A model generated the notes under the pieces. It was not told where the DNA came from, ran no database searches, and was given only the letters and a program-made list of their open reading frames with translations. From positions 1 to 64,000 of the forward strand of contig NZ_JOCB01000036.1 of NCBI RefSeq assembly GCF_000718775.1: a stretch of 64,000 nucleotides of DNA. The letters run 5' to 3'. Positions 55,504 through 63,927 of this stretch are shown in pieces; position 1 is the stretch's first letter; each line of letters opens with the position of its first letter. Source of the DNA: Streptomyces sp. NRRL S-31 (GTDB lineage: Bacteria > Actinomycetota > Actinomycetes > Streptomycetales > Streptomycetaceae). Both the position numbers and the translations under genes were made by a program.

Positions 55504-56250
55504 ATGGAGCTGCTCCCCAACTCCCGCACCGAGCCCGACGGTTCCGCGGTCATCAGGGTCCTGAGCTACAACATCCGCTCGATGCGGGACGACACGGCCG
55601 CCCTCGCCAGGGTGATCGCCGCCTGCGCCCCGGACCTGGTCCTGGTCCAGGAGGCCCCCCGCTTCTTCCGCTGGCGCAAGAAGCTCGCCCGGCTGGCGGC
55701 CGCCTCCGGCCAGGTCGTCCTCACCGGCGGAGCCACGGCGGCCGGCCCCGCGATCCTCTGCTCCCTGCGCGCCACCGTCGAGCGCACGGAGGACGTCCTC
55801 CTGCCGCTCACCCCCGGTCTGCACCGCCGCGGCTTCGCCACCGCGGTGGTCCGGTTCGGCGGCGCCCGCCTGGGCGTCCTCAGCTGTCACCTCTCGCTCC
55901 GGCAGGACGAGCGCCGTGCCCAGGGCGCCCTGCTCCTCGACCGCCTCGCCGGACTCGGCGTCGAGCACGCCGTCGCCGGCGGAGACCTCAACGAACGCCC
56001 CGACGGCCCGGCCTTCCGCCGCCTCGCCGACAGCCTCCAGGACTGCCGTGCCACCGCGCCCTGGGGCGGCGAGTTCACCTCCACCCCCGCAGACCCCCGC
56101 CGGCGCATCGACGCGGTCTTCGCGACCCGGGGCGTCGAGGTACTGGGCTGCGGTGTCCCGCTGGACCAGCCCGGCGTGCGCGAGACGGACCTGAGGGCGG
56201 CCACGGACCACCTGCCGGTGCTGGCCGCCCTGAGGGTCCCGGCGTCCTAG
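55504..56250 (+). CDS. endonuclease/exonuclease/phosphatase-family protein
   Basis: A 248-residue EEP-fold protein. S-Y-N23-I-R-S-M, L-V-Q-E50-A-P, G-G-D-L-N-E-R and the C-terminal T-D-H-L-P are the catalytic and metal-binding signatures. No signal peptide, so it is cytosolic. The substrate (DNA, phospholipid or other phosphate ester) is unknown. Leaderless-type start. It is convergent with the membrane protein gene, 28 bp away. Confidence 0.88.
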   Translation: MELLPNSRTEPDGSAVIRVLSYNIRSMRDDTAALARVIAACAPDLVLVQEAPRFFRWRKKLARLAAASGQVVLTGGATAAGPAILCSLRATVERTEDVLLPLTPGLHRRGFATAVVRFGGARLGVLSCHLSLRQDERRAQGALLLDRLAGLGVEHAVAGGDLNERPDGPAFRRLADSLQDCRATAPWGGEFTSTPADPRRRIDAVFATRGVEVLGCGVPLDQPGVRETDLRAATDHLPVLAALRVPAS

Positions 56251-56278
56251 GGGGTTTCGTCCCGGTCGGGGACCGGTG

Positions 56279-56929
56279 TCAGACCACGGCGCCGCGCCCC
56301 GGGTCGTCGTCCCCTTCCTCGTCCGTGCGCATCCGCGCCACCAGCGTCGCGAAGCCGCCGAGGAAGCCGCCGATGCCGGCGGTCGCCAGCCACCAGGTCA
56401 TCTCCCAGCCGAGCAGCACCGCCAGCAGCAGCAGGACGGGGCCGCCGACCACGCCGAGCCAGGCGAACCTGGCGGTCGTGTCCGCGGTGGGCAGCGGCGG
56501 CGGCTCCGGCGGCACGAAGTGGCCCTCGTCGTCCTCGCCCAGGTCGTCGTCGGAGGGCTCGGACAGCTTGTAGTCGCGCGGGCCCACACCGGGCGCGAAG
56601 GAGACCGAGCCGCCCAGCGGGCGGGCGGGCCGCCGGCCCGCGGGGTCGTCCGGGTCGCGCTCGGTCTCCGGTTCCTTCACCGCTTCCCGCACCGGTTCCC
56701 CCGCCGGGTCCGTGGCCTCGTCCGGCTCCGGCAGCGCGAGATCCTCCACCGACCTGAACGGCCGGGTGCCCGGCGGATCCGGCGGCTCCTGGCCGTACCC
56801 GGCGACGATGGCCCGCCAGGCGGCGTCCTCGTCGAACGGCACCTCCTGCTTGTCCGGCTCCGGGCCCTCGCGGCCCTCACGGCGCTCTCGGTCCTCACGA
56901 CCCTCACGGTCGGAGTCGTGCTCAGCCAA
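56279..56929 (-). CDS. acidic-linker membrane protein
   Basis: A 216-residue protein with a long Glu/Asp/Arg/Pro-rich cytoplasmic N-terminal part (about 1-150) and two C-terminal membrane helices (about 155-175 and 178-200). Function unknown. The TTG at 56929 overlaps the stop of the upstream hydrolase gene, suggesting coupling; the GTG at 56956 is an in-frame alternative giving 225 residues. Confidence 0.72.
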   Translation of the reverse strand: MAEHDSDREGREDRERREGREGPEPDKQEVPFDEDAAWRAIVAGYGQEPPDPPGTRPFRSVEDLALPEPDEATDPAGEPVREAVKEPETERDPDDPAGRRPARPLGGSVSFAPGVGPRDYKLSEPSDDDLGEDDEGHFVPPEPPPLPTADTTARFAWLGVVGGPVLLLLAVLLGWEMTWWLATAGIGGFLGGFATLVARMRTDEEGDDDPGRGAVV

Positions 56930-57701
56930 CTGCGGCCGTCCCTTCCTTGCCGACACTGGGTGCGAGCCGGCCGATGAAGGCGAGGCTCTCCTCGAAGATC
57001 CGGTCCGCGTCCACGTCCAACGTCGCCACGTGGTAGCTGTGTTCCAGCACCAGCTCCGTGACGTCCGTGGACGACACCCGGCTCAGCACGCGCGCCGAGT
57101 CGGCCGCCGGGACGACGTGGTCCCGGGCGCTGCGCAGCAGCAGCAACGGCTGGGTGACCTGGGGCAGCTCGCCGTCCAGCCGGCGCAGGAACAGCCGCAG
57201 CGAGTGCGCCGCGTGCAACGGCACCCGGTCGTAGCCCAGCTCCGCCGCGCCCTCCTTGGCGATGTCGCTGGCGATGCCCTTCGTCGTCCGCACCAGGTGC
57301 CGGGCGACCGGCAGGGCGTACGCCGACAGTCCGTGCACCTTGTTCGCCGGGTTGACGACGATCGCGCCGGCCACCCGGTCGCCGTGCCGGGCGGCCAGCC
57401 GGAGGGCCAGCGCCCCGCCCATCGACAGGCCCGCGACGAACACCCGGGAGCAGCGCGCGGCCAGCACGCGCAGCTCGCGGTCCACCTCCGCGTACCAGTC
57501 CTGCCAGGTCGTGAGCTGCATGTCCGCCCAGCGGGTGCCATGGCCGGGCAGCAGCGGCAGGGAGACGGTCAGGCCGTGGGCCGCGTGGTGCTCCGCCCAG
57601 GGGCGCAGCGACTGGGGCGAGCCGGTGAAGCCGTGGCAGAGGAGCACCCCCACCTCACCGCCCTCGTGGCGGTACGGCTCGGCTCCGGGGAGAACTGGCA
57701 T
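56922..57701 (-). CDS. alpha/beta hydrolase, esterase/monoglyceride lipase type
   Basis: A 259-residue serine hydrolase. H-G-F-T-G oxyanion motif near 23-27, nucleophile S93 in G-L-S-M-G-G, D194 in S-A-R-D-H-V-V-P, and H224. It resembles bacterial monoacylglycerol lipase/carboxylesterase. The ATG has TACGGT 7 nt upstream. The downstream membrane-protein gene overlaps its stop. It is divergent from the acyltransferase gene, giving a possible lipid-metabolism pair. Confidence 0.9.
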   Translation of the reverse strand: MPVLPGAEPYRHEGGEVGVLLCHGFTGSPQSLRPWAEHHAAHGLTVSLPLLPGHGTRWADMQLTTWQDWYAEVDRELRVLAARCSRVFVAGLSMGGALALRLAARHGDRVAGAIVVNPANKVHGLSAYALPVARHLVRTTKGIASDIAKEGAAELGYDRVPLHAAHSLRLFLRRLDGELPQVTQPLLLLRSARDHVVPAADSARVLSRVSSTDVTELVLEHSYHVATLDVDADRIFEESLAFIGRLAPSVGKEGTAAVG

Positions 57702-57708
57702 GTGGTTC

Positions 57709-57714
57709 ACCGTA
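57709..57714 (-). promoter_or_regulatory. candidate -10 element for the hydrolase gene (leaderless)
   Basis: TACGGT on the minus strand, 7 nt before the ATG at 57701. Confidence 0.4.
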
Positions 57715-57803
57715 CGCGACCGCACTGACACCGACCAGGGTCGTCGGGCCCATTGACGGTCCTCCGGGTTAAGGTCTTCGCGACGACAACAGGAGGCACG
57801 CGG

Positions 57804-58553
57804 GTGTTGTACGGCACGATGAAGGTCGCGATCGGGGGGCCGCTGAAGGTCGCCTTCCGGCCTTGGGTGGAGGGCCTGGAGAACATCCCGGCCACGGGCG
57901 CCGCCATCCTGGCCAGTAACCACCTCTCCTTCTCGGACTCGTTCTTCCTGCCGGCCGTGCTGGACCGCAAGGTCACCTTCATCGCCAAGGCCGAGTACTT
58001 CACCACCCCGGGTGTGAAGGGCCGCCTCACCGCGGCCTTCTTCAAGGGCGTCGGCCAGCTCCCGGTGGACCGCTCCGGGGCGCGCGGCGCCGGTGAGGCG
58101 GCGATCAAGAGCGGGATAGAGGTGCTGGAGCGCGGCGAGCTGTTCGGCATCTACCCCGAGGGCACCCGCTCGCCCGACGGGCGGCTGTACCGGGGCAAGC
58201 CCGGCGGCCTGGCCCGGGTGGCGCTCGCCACCGGCGCGCCGGTCATCCCGGTCGCCATGATCGACACGGAGAAGATCCAGCCGCCCGGCAAGGTGGTGCC
58301 GAAGCTGATGCGGCCCGGCATCCGCATCGGCAAGCCCATGGACTTCAGCCGTTACCAGGGCATGGAGCACGACCGGTTCGTGCTGCGCGCCCTGACCGAC
58401 GAGGTGATGTACGAGATCATGAAACTCTCCGGGCAGGAGTACGTCGACATCTACGCCACCGCCGCCAAGCGGCAGCTGACGGAGGCGGCCAAGGCGGCGA
58501 AGGCGGCGAGGGACGCGGAGAAGGCGGCCGGGAAGAAGCAGGCCGAGTCCTAG
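57804..58553 (+). CDS. PlsC-type 1-acylglycerol-3-phosphate acyltransferase
   Basis: A 249-residue membrane-associated acyltransferase. N-H40-L-S-F-S-D45 is the catalytic H-x4-D motif, Y-P-E-G-T-R-S at 118-123 binds glycerol phosphate, and F-K-G-V-G-Q-L-P-V-D-R precedes it. It would add the second acyl chain to make phosphatidate. The Ala/Lys-rich tail is probably flexible. GTG 57804 is used because AGGAGG lies 8 nt upstream; an upstream GTG or TTG would add a non-conserved stretch. macS follows after 74 bp. Confidence 0.9.
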   Translation: MLYGTMKVAIGGPLKVAFRPWVEGLENIPATGAAILASNHLSFSDSFFLPAVLDRKVTFIAKAEYFTTPGVKGRLTAAFFKGVGQLPVDRSGARGAGEAAIKSGIEVLERGELFGIYPEGTRSPDGRLYRGKPGGLARVALATGAPVIPVAMIDTEKIQPPGKVVPKLMRPGIRIGKPMDFSRYQGMEHDRFVLRALTDEVMYEIMKLSGQEYVDIYATAAKRQLTEAAKAAKAARDAEKAAGKKQAES

Positions 58554-58627
58554 ACGGCGGGACCGGGGGACGGGAGCCGGGGGCCGGAGGATTCGAGGGT
58601 ATCGGGGGAATCGGGGGACCGGGGGAC

Positions 58628-59863
58628 ATGCCCAAGCGCGAGCGCGTCATGCGGATGTCGGTCGAGCTGCCGCTGTGGCGCGCGCTCGCCGGCTACCGCG
58701 TCCTGACCATGCTGTACGCGATCGGCCTGTGCGCCACCGCGTACGACCAGTTCGTCCGGCCCTGGGTCGCCGTCGGCTACTACGCCGTCCTGGTCGTGTG
58801 GACCCTCGCGACCCTGCCCAAGGTCGCCAGCGCGGCCGCCTGCACCAGGCGCTTCCTCATCGCCGACCTGGCCGTCGCCCTCGCCGGCATCCTGCTCACC
58901 CCGCTCGCCGACAGCCACGAGCGGATCGCGGGCGGCGGCCCCACCCTGCCGTCGATATGGACCGCCGGCGCGGTGCTGGCCTTCGCCGTCAAGGGCGGCT
59001 GGCGCTGGGCGGCCGTCGCCTCCACGGCCGTGGCCGCCGTCAACCTGGTCGAGCGCGGCCACCCCGCCCGGGACACCGTGCACAACGTGATCCTCGTCTG
59101 GGTGGCCTCCATCGCCATCGGCTACGTCGTCGAGGTGGCCCGCGCCTCCGAGCGCACCCTCGCCCGCGCGCTGGAGATCGAGGCCGCGACCCGGGAGCGG
59201 GAGCGGCTGGCCCGGGACATCCACGACAGCGTGCTCCAGGTGCTGGCGATGGTGAAGCGCCGGGGCGCGGCGCTCGGCGGGGAGGCGGCCGAGCTGGGCC
59301 GGCTGGCCGGGGAGCAGGAGGTGGCCCTGCGCACGCTGGTGTCGGGCGGCCTGGTGCCGGTGTCCCGGGTCTCGGAGGACCTGGCGGACGGCGCCGTCGT
59401 CCGTGTGGTCGAGGAGCCGTACGAGGACGGGCCGGACGGTGAGGTGGACCTGCGCGCGCTGCTCGCCCCCTACGCGTGCGCCCGGTTCAGCCTCGCCGAG
59501 CCCGGCGCCCCGGTGCTGCTGCCGCCGCCCGCCGCCCGCGAGGTGGCCGCCGCCGTCGGGGCCGCCCTGGACAACGTACGGGCGCACGCCGGGGCAGGGG
59601 CCCGGGCGTGGATCCTGGTGGAGGACGAGCCGGACGAGATCGTCGTCACCGTCCGGGACGACGGCCCCGGCATCCCCGAGGGCCGGCTGGCGCAGGCCGA
59701 GGGCGAGGGCCGGCTGGGGGTGGCCCTGTCGATCCGGGGCCGGCTGCGCGACCTCGGCGGCAGCGCCGGGATCCTCTCCGTCCCCGGGCAGGGCACGGAG
59801 GTCGAACTGAAGGTACCGAAGGGCGCCGTACGGGCGCGGGGGAAGAGGACGGAGCGGCGATGA
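58628..59863 (+). CDS. macS: MacS-type sensor histidine kinase
   Basis: A 411-residue membrane kinase. N-terminal membrane helices (about 25-60, 78-95, 112-165), then the dimerisation domain with phospho-acceptor H199 in A-R-D-I-H-D-S-V-L-Q-V-L, a variable middle, and an ATPase domain with D-D-G-P-G-I-P. This fits MacS, which with MacR affects aerial growth and antibiotic production in Streptomyces coelicolor. The stop overlaps the macR ATG. The leader has short GGGGGA repeats that contain the ribosome-binding site. The signal is unknown. Confidence 0.9.
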   Translation: MPKRERVMRMSVELPLWRALAGYRVLTMLYAIGLCATAYDQFVRPWVAVGYYAVLVVWTLATLPKVASAAACTRRFLIADLAVALAGILLTPLADSHERIAGGGPTLPSIWTAGAVLAFAVKGGWRWAAVASTAVAAVNLVERGHPARDTVHNVILVWVASIAIGYVVEVARASERTLARALEIEAATRERERLARDIHDSVLQVLAMVKRRGAALGGEAAELGRLAGEQEVALRTLVSGGLVPVSRVSEDLADGAVVRVVEEPYEDGPDGEVDLRALLAPYACARFSLAEPGAPVLLPPPAAREVAAAVGAALDNVRAHAGAGARAWILVEDEPDEIVVTVRDDGPGIPEGRLAQAEGEGRLGVALSIRGRLRDLGGSAGILSVPGQGTEVELKVPKGAVRARGKRTERR

Positions 59864-60537
59864 CGGAGCAGCGGGACCCGATCAGGGTCATGGTGGTGGA
59901 CGACCATCCCATGTGGCGGGACGCGGTCGCCCGCGACCTGTCCGAGGCCGGCTTCGAGGTGGTCGCCACCGCCGGCGACGGCGAGCAGGCGGTCCGCCGC
60001 GCCAAGGCCGCCGCGCCCGACGTCCTGGTGCTGGACCTCAACCTGCCCGCGAAGCCCGGCGTCCAGGTGTGCAAGGAACTCGTGGGCCACAACCCGGCGT
60101 TGCGTGTCCTGGTCCTCTCCGCGAGCGGTGAGCACGCGGACGTGCTGGAGGCCGTGAAGTCCGGCGCGACCGGTTATCTGCTGAAGTCCGCCTCCACCGG
60201 GGAACTGCTGGACGCGGTGCGCCGCACCGCCGTGGGCGACCCGGTGTTCACGCCGGGCCTGGCCGGGCTGGTCCTCGGCGAGTACCGGCGGCTGGCCGCC
60301 GAGCCCGCGCCCGCCCCGGACGCCGGCGAGCCGGGCGCGCCCCGGCTGACGGACCGGGAGACGGAGGTGCTGCGGCTGGTGGCGAAGGGCCTGAGCTACA
60401 AGCAGATCGCCGAGCGCCTCGTCATCTCCCACCGCACGGTCCAGAACCACGTGCAGAACACCCTCGGCAAGCTCCAGTTGCACAACAGGGTGGAACTGGT
60501 CCGGTACGCCATAGAGCGCGGCCTCGACGACGAGTAG
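59860..60537 (+). CDS. macR: MacR-type NarL response regulator
   Basis: A 225-residue regulator: receiver domain (1-125) with D59 in V-L-V-L-D-L-N-L-P, and a LuxR HTH (about 165-220) with L-T-D-R-E-T-E-V-L-R-L-V and T-V-Q-N-H-V-Q-N. The TAG stop lies in the first unit of a 9-bp repeat that continues downstream; reading through would add 33 residues, mostly D-E-Q triplets. ATGA overlap with macS. Confidence 0.92.
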   Translation: MTEQRDPIRVMVVDDHPMWRDAVARDLSEAGFEVVATAGDGEQAVRRAKAAAPDVLVLDLNLPAKPGVQVCKELVGHNPALRVLVLSASGEHADVLEAVKSGATGYLLKSASTGELLDAVRRTAVGDPVFTPGLAGLVLGEYRRLAAEPAPAPDAGEPGAPRLTDRETEVLRLVAKGLSYKQIAERLVISHRTVQNHVQNTLGKLQLHNRVELVRYAIERGLDDE

Positions 60538-60580
60538 GACGAGCAGGACGAGCAGGACGAGCGGGACGAGCAGGACGAGG
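60529..60580. repeat. 9-bp tandem repeat containing the macR stop codon
   Basis: Units of GACGAG(C/T)AG begin at 60529 and are repeated about 5.8 times. The first unit ends in TAG, the macR stop, where the others have CAG (or CGG). Confidence 0.9.
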
Positions 60581-60691
60581 AGAAAGCGCCCGCGACGCGC
60601 GCCCGAATCACCCGTATCGCCCCTCCCGGTGTGACCTGAGTCACCGTTAGCGTGACTGGCCGTCAGGCATTCGCGGCGAAGGGACATTTCC

Positions 60692-61720
60692 ATGCGGGTC
60701 GGAGTACTGACCGGAGGCGGCGACTGCCCCGGGCTCAACGCCGTCATCCGGGGCGTCGTCCGCAAGGGCGTGCAGGAGTACGGCTATGACTTCGTCGGCT
60801 TCCGGGACGGCTGGCGCGGTCCCCTGGAGAACGACACCGTCCGTCTCGACATCGCCGCCGTGCGCGGCATCCTGCCGCGCGGGGGCACCATCCTCGGCTC
60901 GTCGCGCACCAACCCCCTGAAGGTGACGGACGGCATCCGCCGGATCAAGGACAACCTGGCCAAACAGGAGATCCAGGCCCTCGTCGCGATCGGCGGCGAG
61001 GACACCCTCGGGGTCGCGGCACAGCTGTCCGGCGAGTACGGGATGCCCTGCGTCGGCGTACCGAAGACCATCGACAACGACCTGTCCGCCACCGACTACA
61101 CCTTCGGTTTCGACACCGCCGTCAACATCGCCACCGAGGCCATCGACCGGCTGCACACCACCGCCGAGTCCCACATGCGGGTGCTGGTGGTGGAGGTGAT
61201 GGGCCGGCACGCCGGCTGGATCGCCCTGCACTCGGGCCTGGCCGGCGGCGCCAACGTCATCCTCATCCCCGAGCAGCGCTTCGACCTGGAGCGGGTCTGC
61301 GAGTGGGTGGACGCCCGGTTCCGGGCCTCGTACGCGCCGATCGTGGTGGTCGCCGAGGGCGCCATGCCCAGGGACGGCGAGATGGTGCTCAAGGACCAGT
61401 CGCTGGACTCCTTCGGGCACGTCAGGCTGTCCGGGGTGGGCGAGTGGCTGGCCAAGGAGATCGAGCGGCGCACCGGCAAGGAGGCCCGGACCACGGTCCT
61501 CGGGCACGTCCAGCGCGGCGGCACCCCCAGCGCCTTCGACCGCTGGCTCGCCACCCGCTTCGGCCTGCACGCCATCGACTGCGTGCACGACGGCGACTTC
61601 GGCACGATGGTCGCGCTGCGCGGCACCGACATCGTCCGCGTCCCCCTCGCCGAGGCGACGGCCCGGCTGAAGACCGTCGCCCCGGAGCTGTACCAGGAGG
61701 CCGGGGTCTTCTTCGGCTGA
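60692..61720 (+). CDS. pfkA: 6-phosphofructokinase with a PPi-type active-site signature
   Basis: A 342-residue phosphofructokinase: G-G-G-D-C-P-G at 8-14, G-G-E-D104-T, P-K125-T-I-D128-N-D. In the PFK family, Asp at position 104 and Lys in P-K-T-I-D mark pyrophosphate users, while the E. coli ATP enzyme has Gly at both. The S. coelicolor orthologue is nonetheless an ATP enzyme, so donor use is undecided from sequence. The ATG has AAGGGA upstream. It is convergent with trpE, separated by a 32-bp duplication. Confidence 0.93.
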   Translation: MRVGVLTGGGDCPGLNAVIRGVVRKGVQEYGYDFVGFRDGWRGPLENDTVRLDIAAVRGILPRGGTILGSSRTNPLKVTDGIRRIKDNLAKQEIQALVAIGGEDTLGVAAQLSGEYGMPCVGVPKTIDNDLSATDYTFGFDTAVNIATEAIDRLHTTAESHMRVLVVEVMGRHAGWIALHSGLAGGANVILIPEQRFDLERVCEWVDARFRASYAPIVVVAEGAMPRDGEMVLKDQSLDSFGHVRLSGVGEWLAKEIERRTGKEARTTVLGHVQRGGTPSAFDRWLATRFGLHAIDCVHDGDFGTMVALRGTDIVRVPLAEATARLKTVAPELYQEAGVFFG

Positions 61721-61775
61721 CGGCGGGCCGGACCGGCTACACGTTCGGCTGACGGCGGGCCGGACCGGCTACACG
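61712..61775. repeat. perfect 32-bp tandem duplication between pfkA and trpE
   Basis: Unit 61712-61743 is repeated exactly at 61744-61775. Copy 1 holds the pfkA stop and a duplicate of the trpE stop; copy 2 holds the trpE stop and a duplicate of the pfkA end. Confidence 0.95.
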
Positions 61776-63625
61776 GTCGTGCGGCGCAGCTGGCCGACCA
61801 GCTCCCGCACGATCGCCGCCCCGTTCAGCGTCAGCACCGACTCCGGGTGGAACTGCACGCCGGCGAAGCCGGGCCCGCGCAGGGCGTGCACCTCGCCGCT
61901 CGCCGCCCGGCTCACCGCCACCCCGTGCGCGGCCAGCTCCCGGGCCGCCTCCTCGTCGCACGCCGCGACGAAGCTGTTGTAGAAGCCGACCGTCTCCGGC
62001 CACCCGAACAGGTCGATCACCGTCTGCGCCCCCTGGTACGGCACCTCCTTGCGGACCAGCTCCAGGCCCAGTTCGGCGGCGATCAGCTCATGGCCCAGGC
62101 AGACGCCCAGCAGCCCGTGCCGGTGCTCCCGGACCACGGTGGCCGCCAGCTCCCGCAGGAACCGCATCTTCGGATCGGCCGTGTCACCGGGGTCACCCGG
62201 ACCGGGCCCGAGGACGACCGGCCCCTCGTGCGCGAGCACCGCCGCCCGCAGCCCGGGCTCGTCGTACCGGCGGACCGTCACGTCGAGCCCGGTGGAGGTG
62301 AGGACGTGCGCGAGCATCGCGGTGAAGGTGTCCTCGCCGTCGACGACGAGGGCGTGGCCCGTGAGGGAGTCGGACCGCTCCTGCATCCGCAGCCAGAACG
62401 GCGCGAGCCCGGCCCGCCGCCCGTCCAGCGCGGCCCGCACCCGCGGGTCGTCGGCCAGCCGGGGCCGCTCCCGCTCCGCACGCGGCCGGGACGGCCGTAC
62501 CCCGAGCGCGGCCAGCACGCCCGCCGCCTTCGCGTGGGTCTCCGCGACCTCGCCGGCCGGGTCGGAGCCGCGCACCAGCGTCGCCCCGACGGACACGCGC
62601 AGCCGGCCGTCCGCGGCGATGTCGGCTGTGCGGATCAGGATGGGGGAGTCGAGGGTCTGCGCGCCCCCGGAGTCCCGCCCGAGCAGGGCGAGCGCACCGG
62701 CGTAGTACCCGCGCCCCGTGGCCTCGTACCGCTCGATCACCCGGCACGCGTTCTGCACCGGCGACCCGGTCACCGTGGCCGCGAACATGGTCTCCCGCAG
62801 CACCTCCCGCACGTCCAGGGAGGACTTCCCGCGCAGCTCGTACTCGGTGTGCGCGAGGTGCGCCATCTCCTTCAGCCGCGGACCGACGACGACCCCGCCC
62901 CGGTCGCCGACCGTGCACATCATCTTCAGCTCCTCGTCGACGACCATCGACAGCTCCTCGATCTCCTTGCCGTCTGCGAGGAAGGAGAGCAGGTGCTCCG
63001 GGGTCGGGCCCCCGGCGGGATAGCGGTACGTCCCGCTGATCGGGTTCATCACGACCGTGCCGCCGGACATCCGCACGTGCGCCTCGGGGCTGGCGCCCAC
63101 CAGCGTCCGCTCCCCGGTGTGCACCACGAACGTCCAGTACGCGCCGCGCTCGCCCGCGAGCAGCCGGCGGAACAGCGCGAGGGCGTCGGCGCGGCCGAAC
63201 CCGGGGATCACGCCCCCGTAGGTGCGCCGGATCACGAAGTTCGCGCCCTCGCCGCGGCCGATCTCCTCCTCCAGCACCCGCCCGACCATCCGCGCGTACT
63301 CCTCGTCGCCGATGTCGAAGCCGCCCCCCTCGACCCGCACGTCGTGCGCCGGGAGCCGTTCCAGCGCCTCGTCCAGCCCGATCTCGTACGACTCCTCGGG
63401 GGTCAGCACCAGCAGCGGGGTGCCGTCGTCGCGGACGTCGAAGCCGCGCTCGCGGATCTGCCGGAACGGGACGAGGGCGAGTCCCCGGTCGGGCAGCTCG
63501 GCCAGCGTGTCCCGGCTGGTCACCGGGCCGAGCAGCAGCTCCACCGGATGCTCGGCGCGGCCCGGGACGCGGCGGCGGAGCAGGGCGAAGGGGCGGTCGT
63601 CGTGCACGAGCTGTGCCAGGTCCAT
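61769..63625 (-). CDS. trpE: anthranilate synthase, fused TrpE-TrpG
   Basis: A 618-residue fusion. The N-terminal chorismate-binding part (about 1-430) has the typical P-I-S-G-T-Y-R-Y and K-E-x-x-E-L-x-M-V-V-D-E motifs. The C-terminal glutamine amidotransferase has C509 in G-V-C-L-G-H, and H593-x-E595 in F-H-P-E-S. It makes anthranilate from chorismate and glutamine. It resembles PhzE-type fusions, but the trp leader upstream identifies a tryptophan role. The ATG has GAGGAA upstream. Controlled by attenuation; divergent from DAHP synthase. Confidence 0.95.
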   Translation of the reverse strand: MDLAQLVHDDRPFALLRRRVPGRAEHPVELLLGPVTSRDTLAELPDRGLALVPFRQIRERGFDVRDDGTPLLVLTPEESYEIGLDEALERLPAHDVRVEGGGFDIGDEEYARMVGRVLEEEIGRGEGANFVIRRTYGGVIPGFGRADALALFRRLLAGERGAYWTFVVHTGERTLVGASPEAHVRMSGGTVVMNPISGTYRYPAGGPTPEHLLSFLADGKEIEELSMVVDEELKMMCTVGDRGGVVVGPRLKEMAHLAHTEYELRGKSSLDVREVLRETMFAATVTGSPVQNACRVIERYEATGRGYYAGALALLGRDSGGAQTLDSPILIRTADIAADGRLRVSVGATLVRGSDPAGEVAETHAKAAGVLAALGVRPSRPRAERERPRLADDPRVRAALDGRRAGLAPFWLRMQERSDSLTGHALVVDGEDTFTAMLAHVLTSTGLDVTVRRYDEPGLRAAVLAHEGPVVLGPGPGDPGDTADPKMRFLRELAATVVREHRHGLLGVCLGHELIAAELGLELVRKEVPYQGAQTVIDLFGWPETVGFYNSFVAACDEEAARELAAHGVAVSRAASGEVHALRGPGFAGVQFHPESVLTLNGAAIVRELVGQLRRTTV

Positions 63626-63716
63626 GGTTCCTCTTCCGTCGATGACGTGGATGACGCGGGTGGCGTCGATGACGTCAGTGCCGGCGATGCCGGTGAGGAA
63701 CGGACCCCGGAAACAC

Positions 63717-63743
63717 CGAAGGCCGCCCCCCGGGCGGCCTTCG
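63717..63743 (-). terminator. trp attenuator terminator
   Basis: An 11-bp stem CGAAGGCCGCC with its complement around a short C/G loop, 22 bp after the leader peptide stop on the minus strand. Confidence 0.85.
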
Positions 63744-63764
63744 CGAAGTCTGTCGTACGCGCGA

Positions 63765-63821
63765 TCAGCGGGCCGCCGGAGAAGCGGTCCACCACCAGTT
63801 CTGGATCGAAAGCGCGAACAT
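63765..63821 (-). CDS. trpL: trp leader peptide
   Basis: An 18-residue leader peptide with three consecutive Trp codons (N-W-W-W-T). Reading order: -10 TAGGGT, leader, attenuator hairpin, trpE. When charged tRNA-Trp is low, ribosomes stall on the Trp codons and prevent the terminator. The ATG has no Shine-Dalgarno and follows TAGGGT by 7 nt, so the leader is probably translated from a leaderless mRNA. Confidence 0.93.
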   Translation of the reverse strand: MFALSIQNWWWTASPAAR

Positions 63822-63828
63822 GCCCGGA

Positions 63829-63834
63829 ACCCTA
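63829..63834 (-). promoter_or_regulatory. candidate -10 element for the trpL-trpE operon
   Basis: TAGGGT on the minus strand, 7 nt before the leader peptide ATG. Confidence 0.5.
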
Positions 63835-63914
63835 CCGCACGCACCGGCCGTCGATCGGGCGATCACCGCGTCTCACCTTTCGGGCGGAAGGAAAGAACAT
63901 CGGACACGACCCCG

Positions 63915-63920
63915 TAATGT
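63915..63920 (+). promoter_or_regulatory. candidate -10 element for the DAHP synthase gene
   Basis: TAATGT ends 7 nt before the GTG at 63928; probably leaderless. Confidence 0.45.
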
Positions 63921-63927
63921 TTACGAG

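Noticed and set aside
61769..63625. Phenazine gene phzE
   Set aside because: The TrpE-TrpG fusion resembles PhzE, but the Trp leader peptide and attenuator directly upstream and the lack of other phz genes identify tryptophan synthesis.
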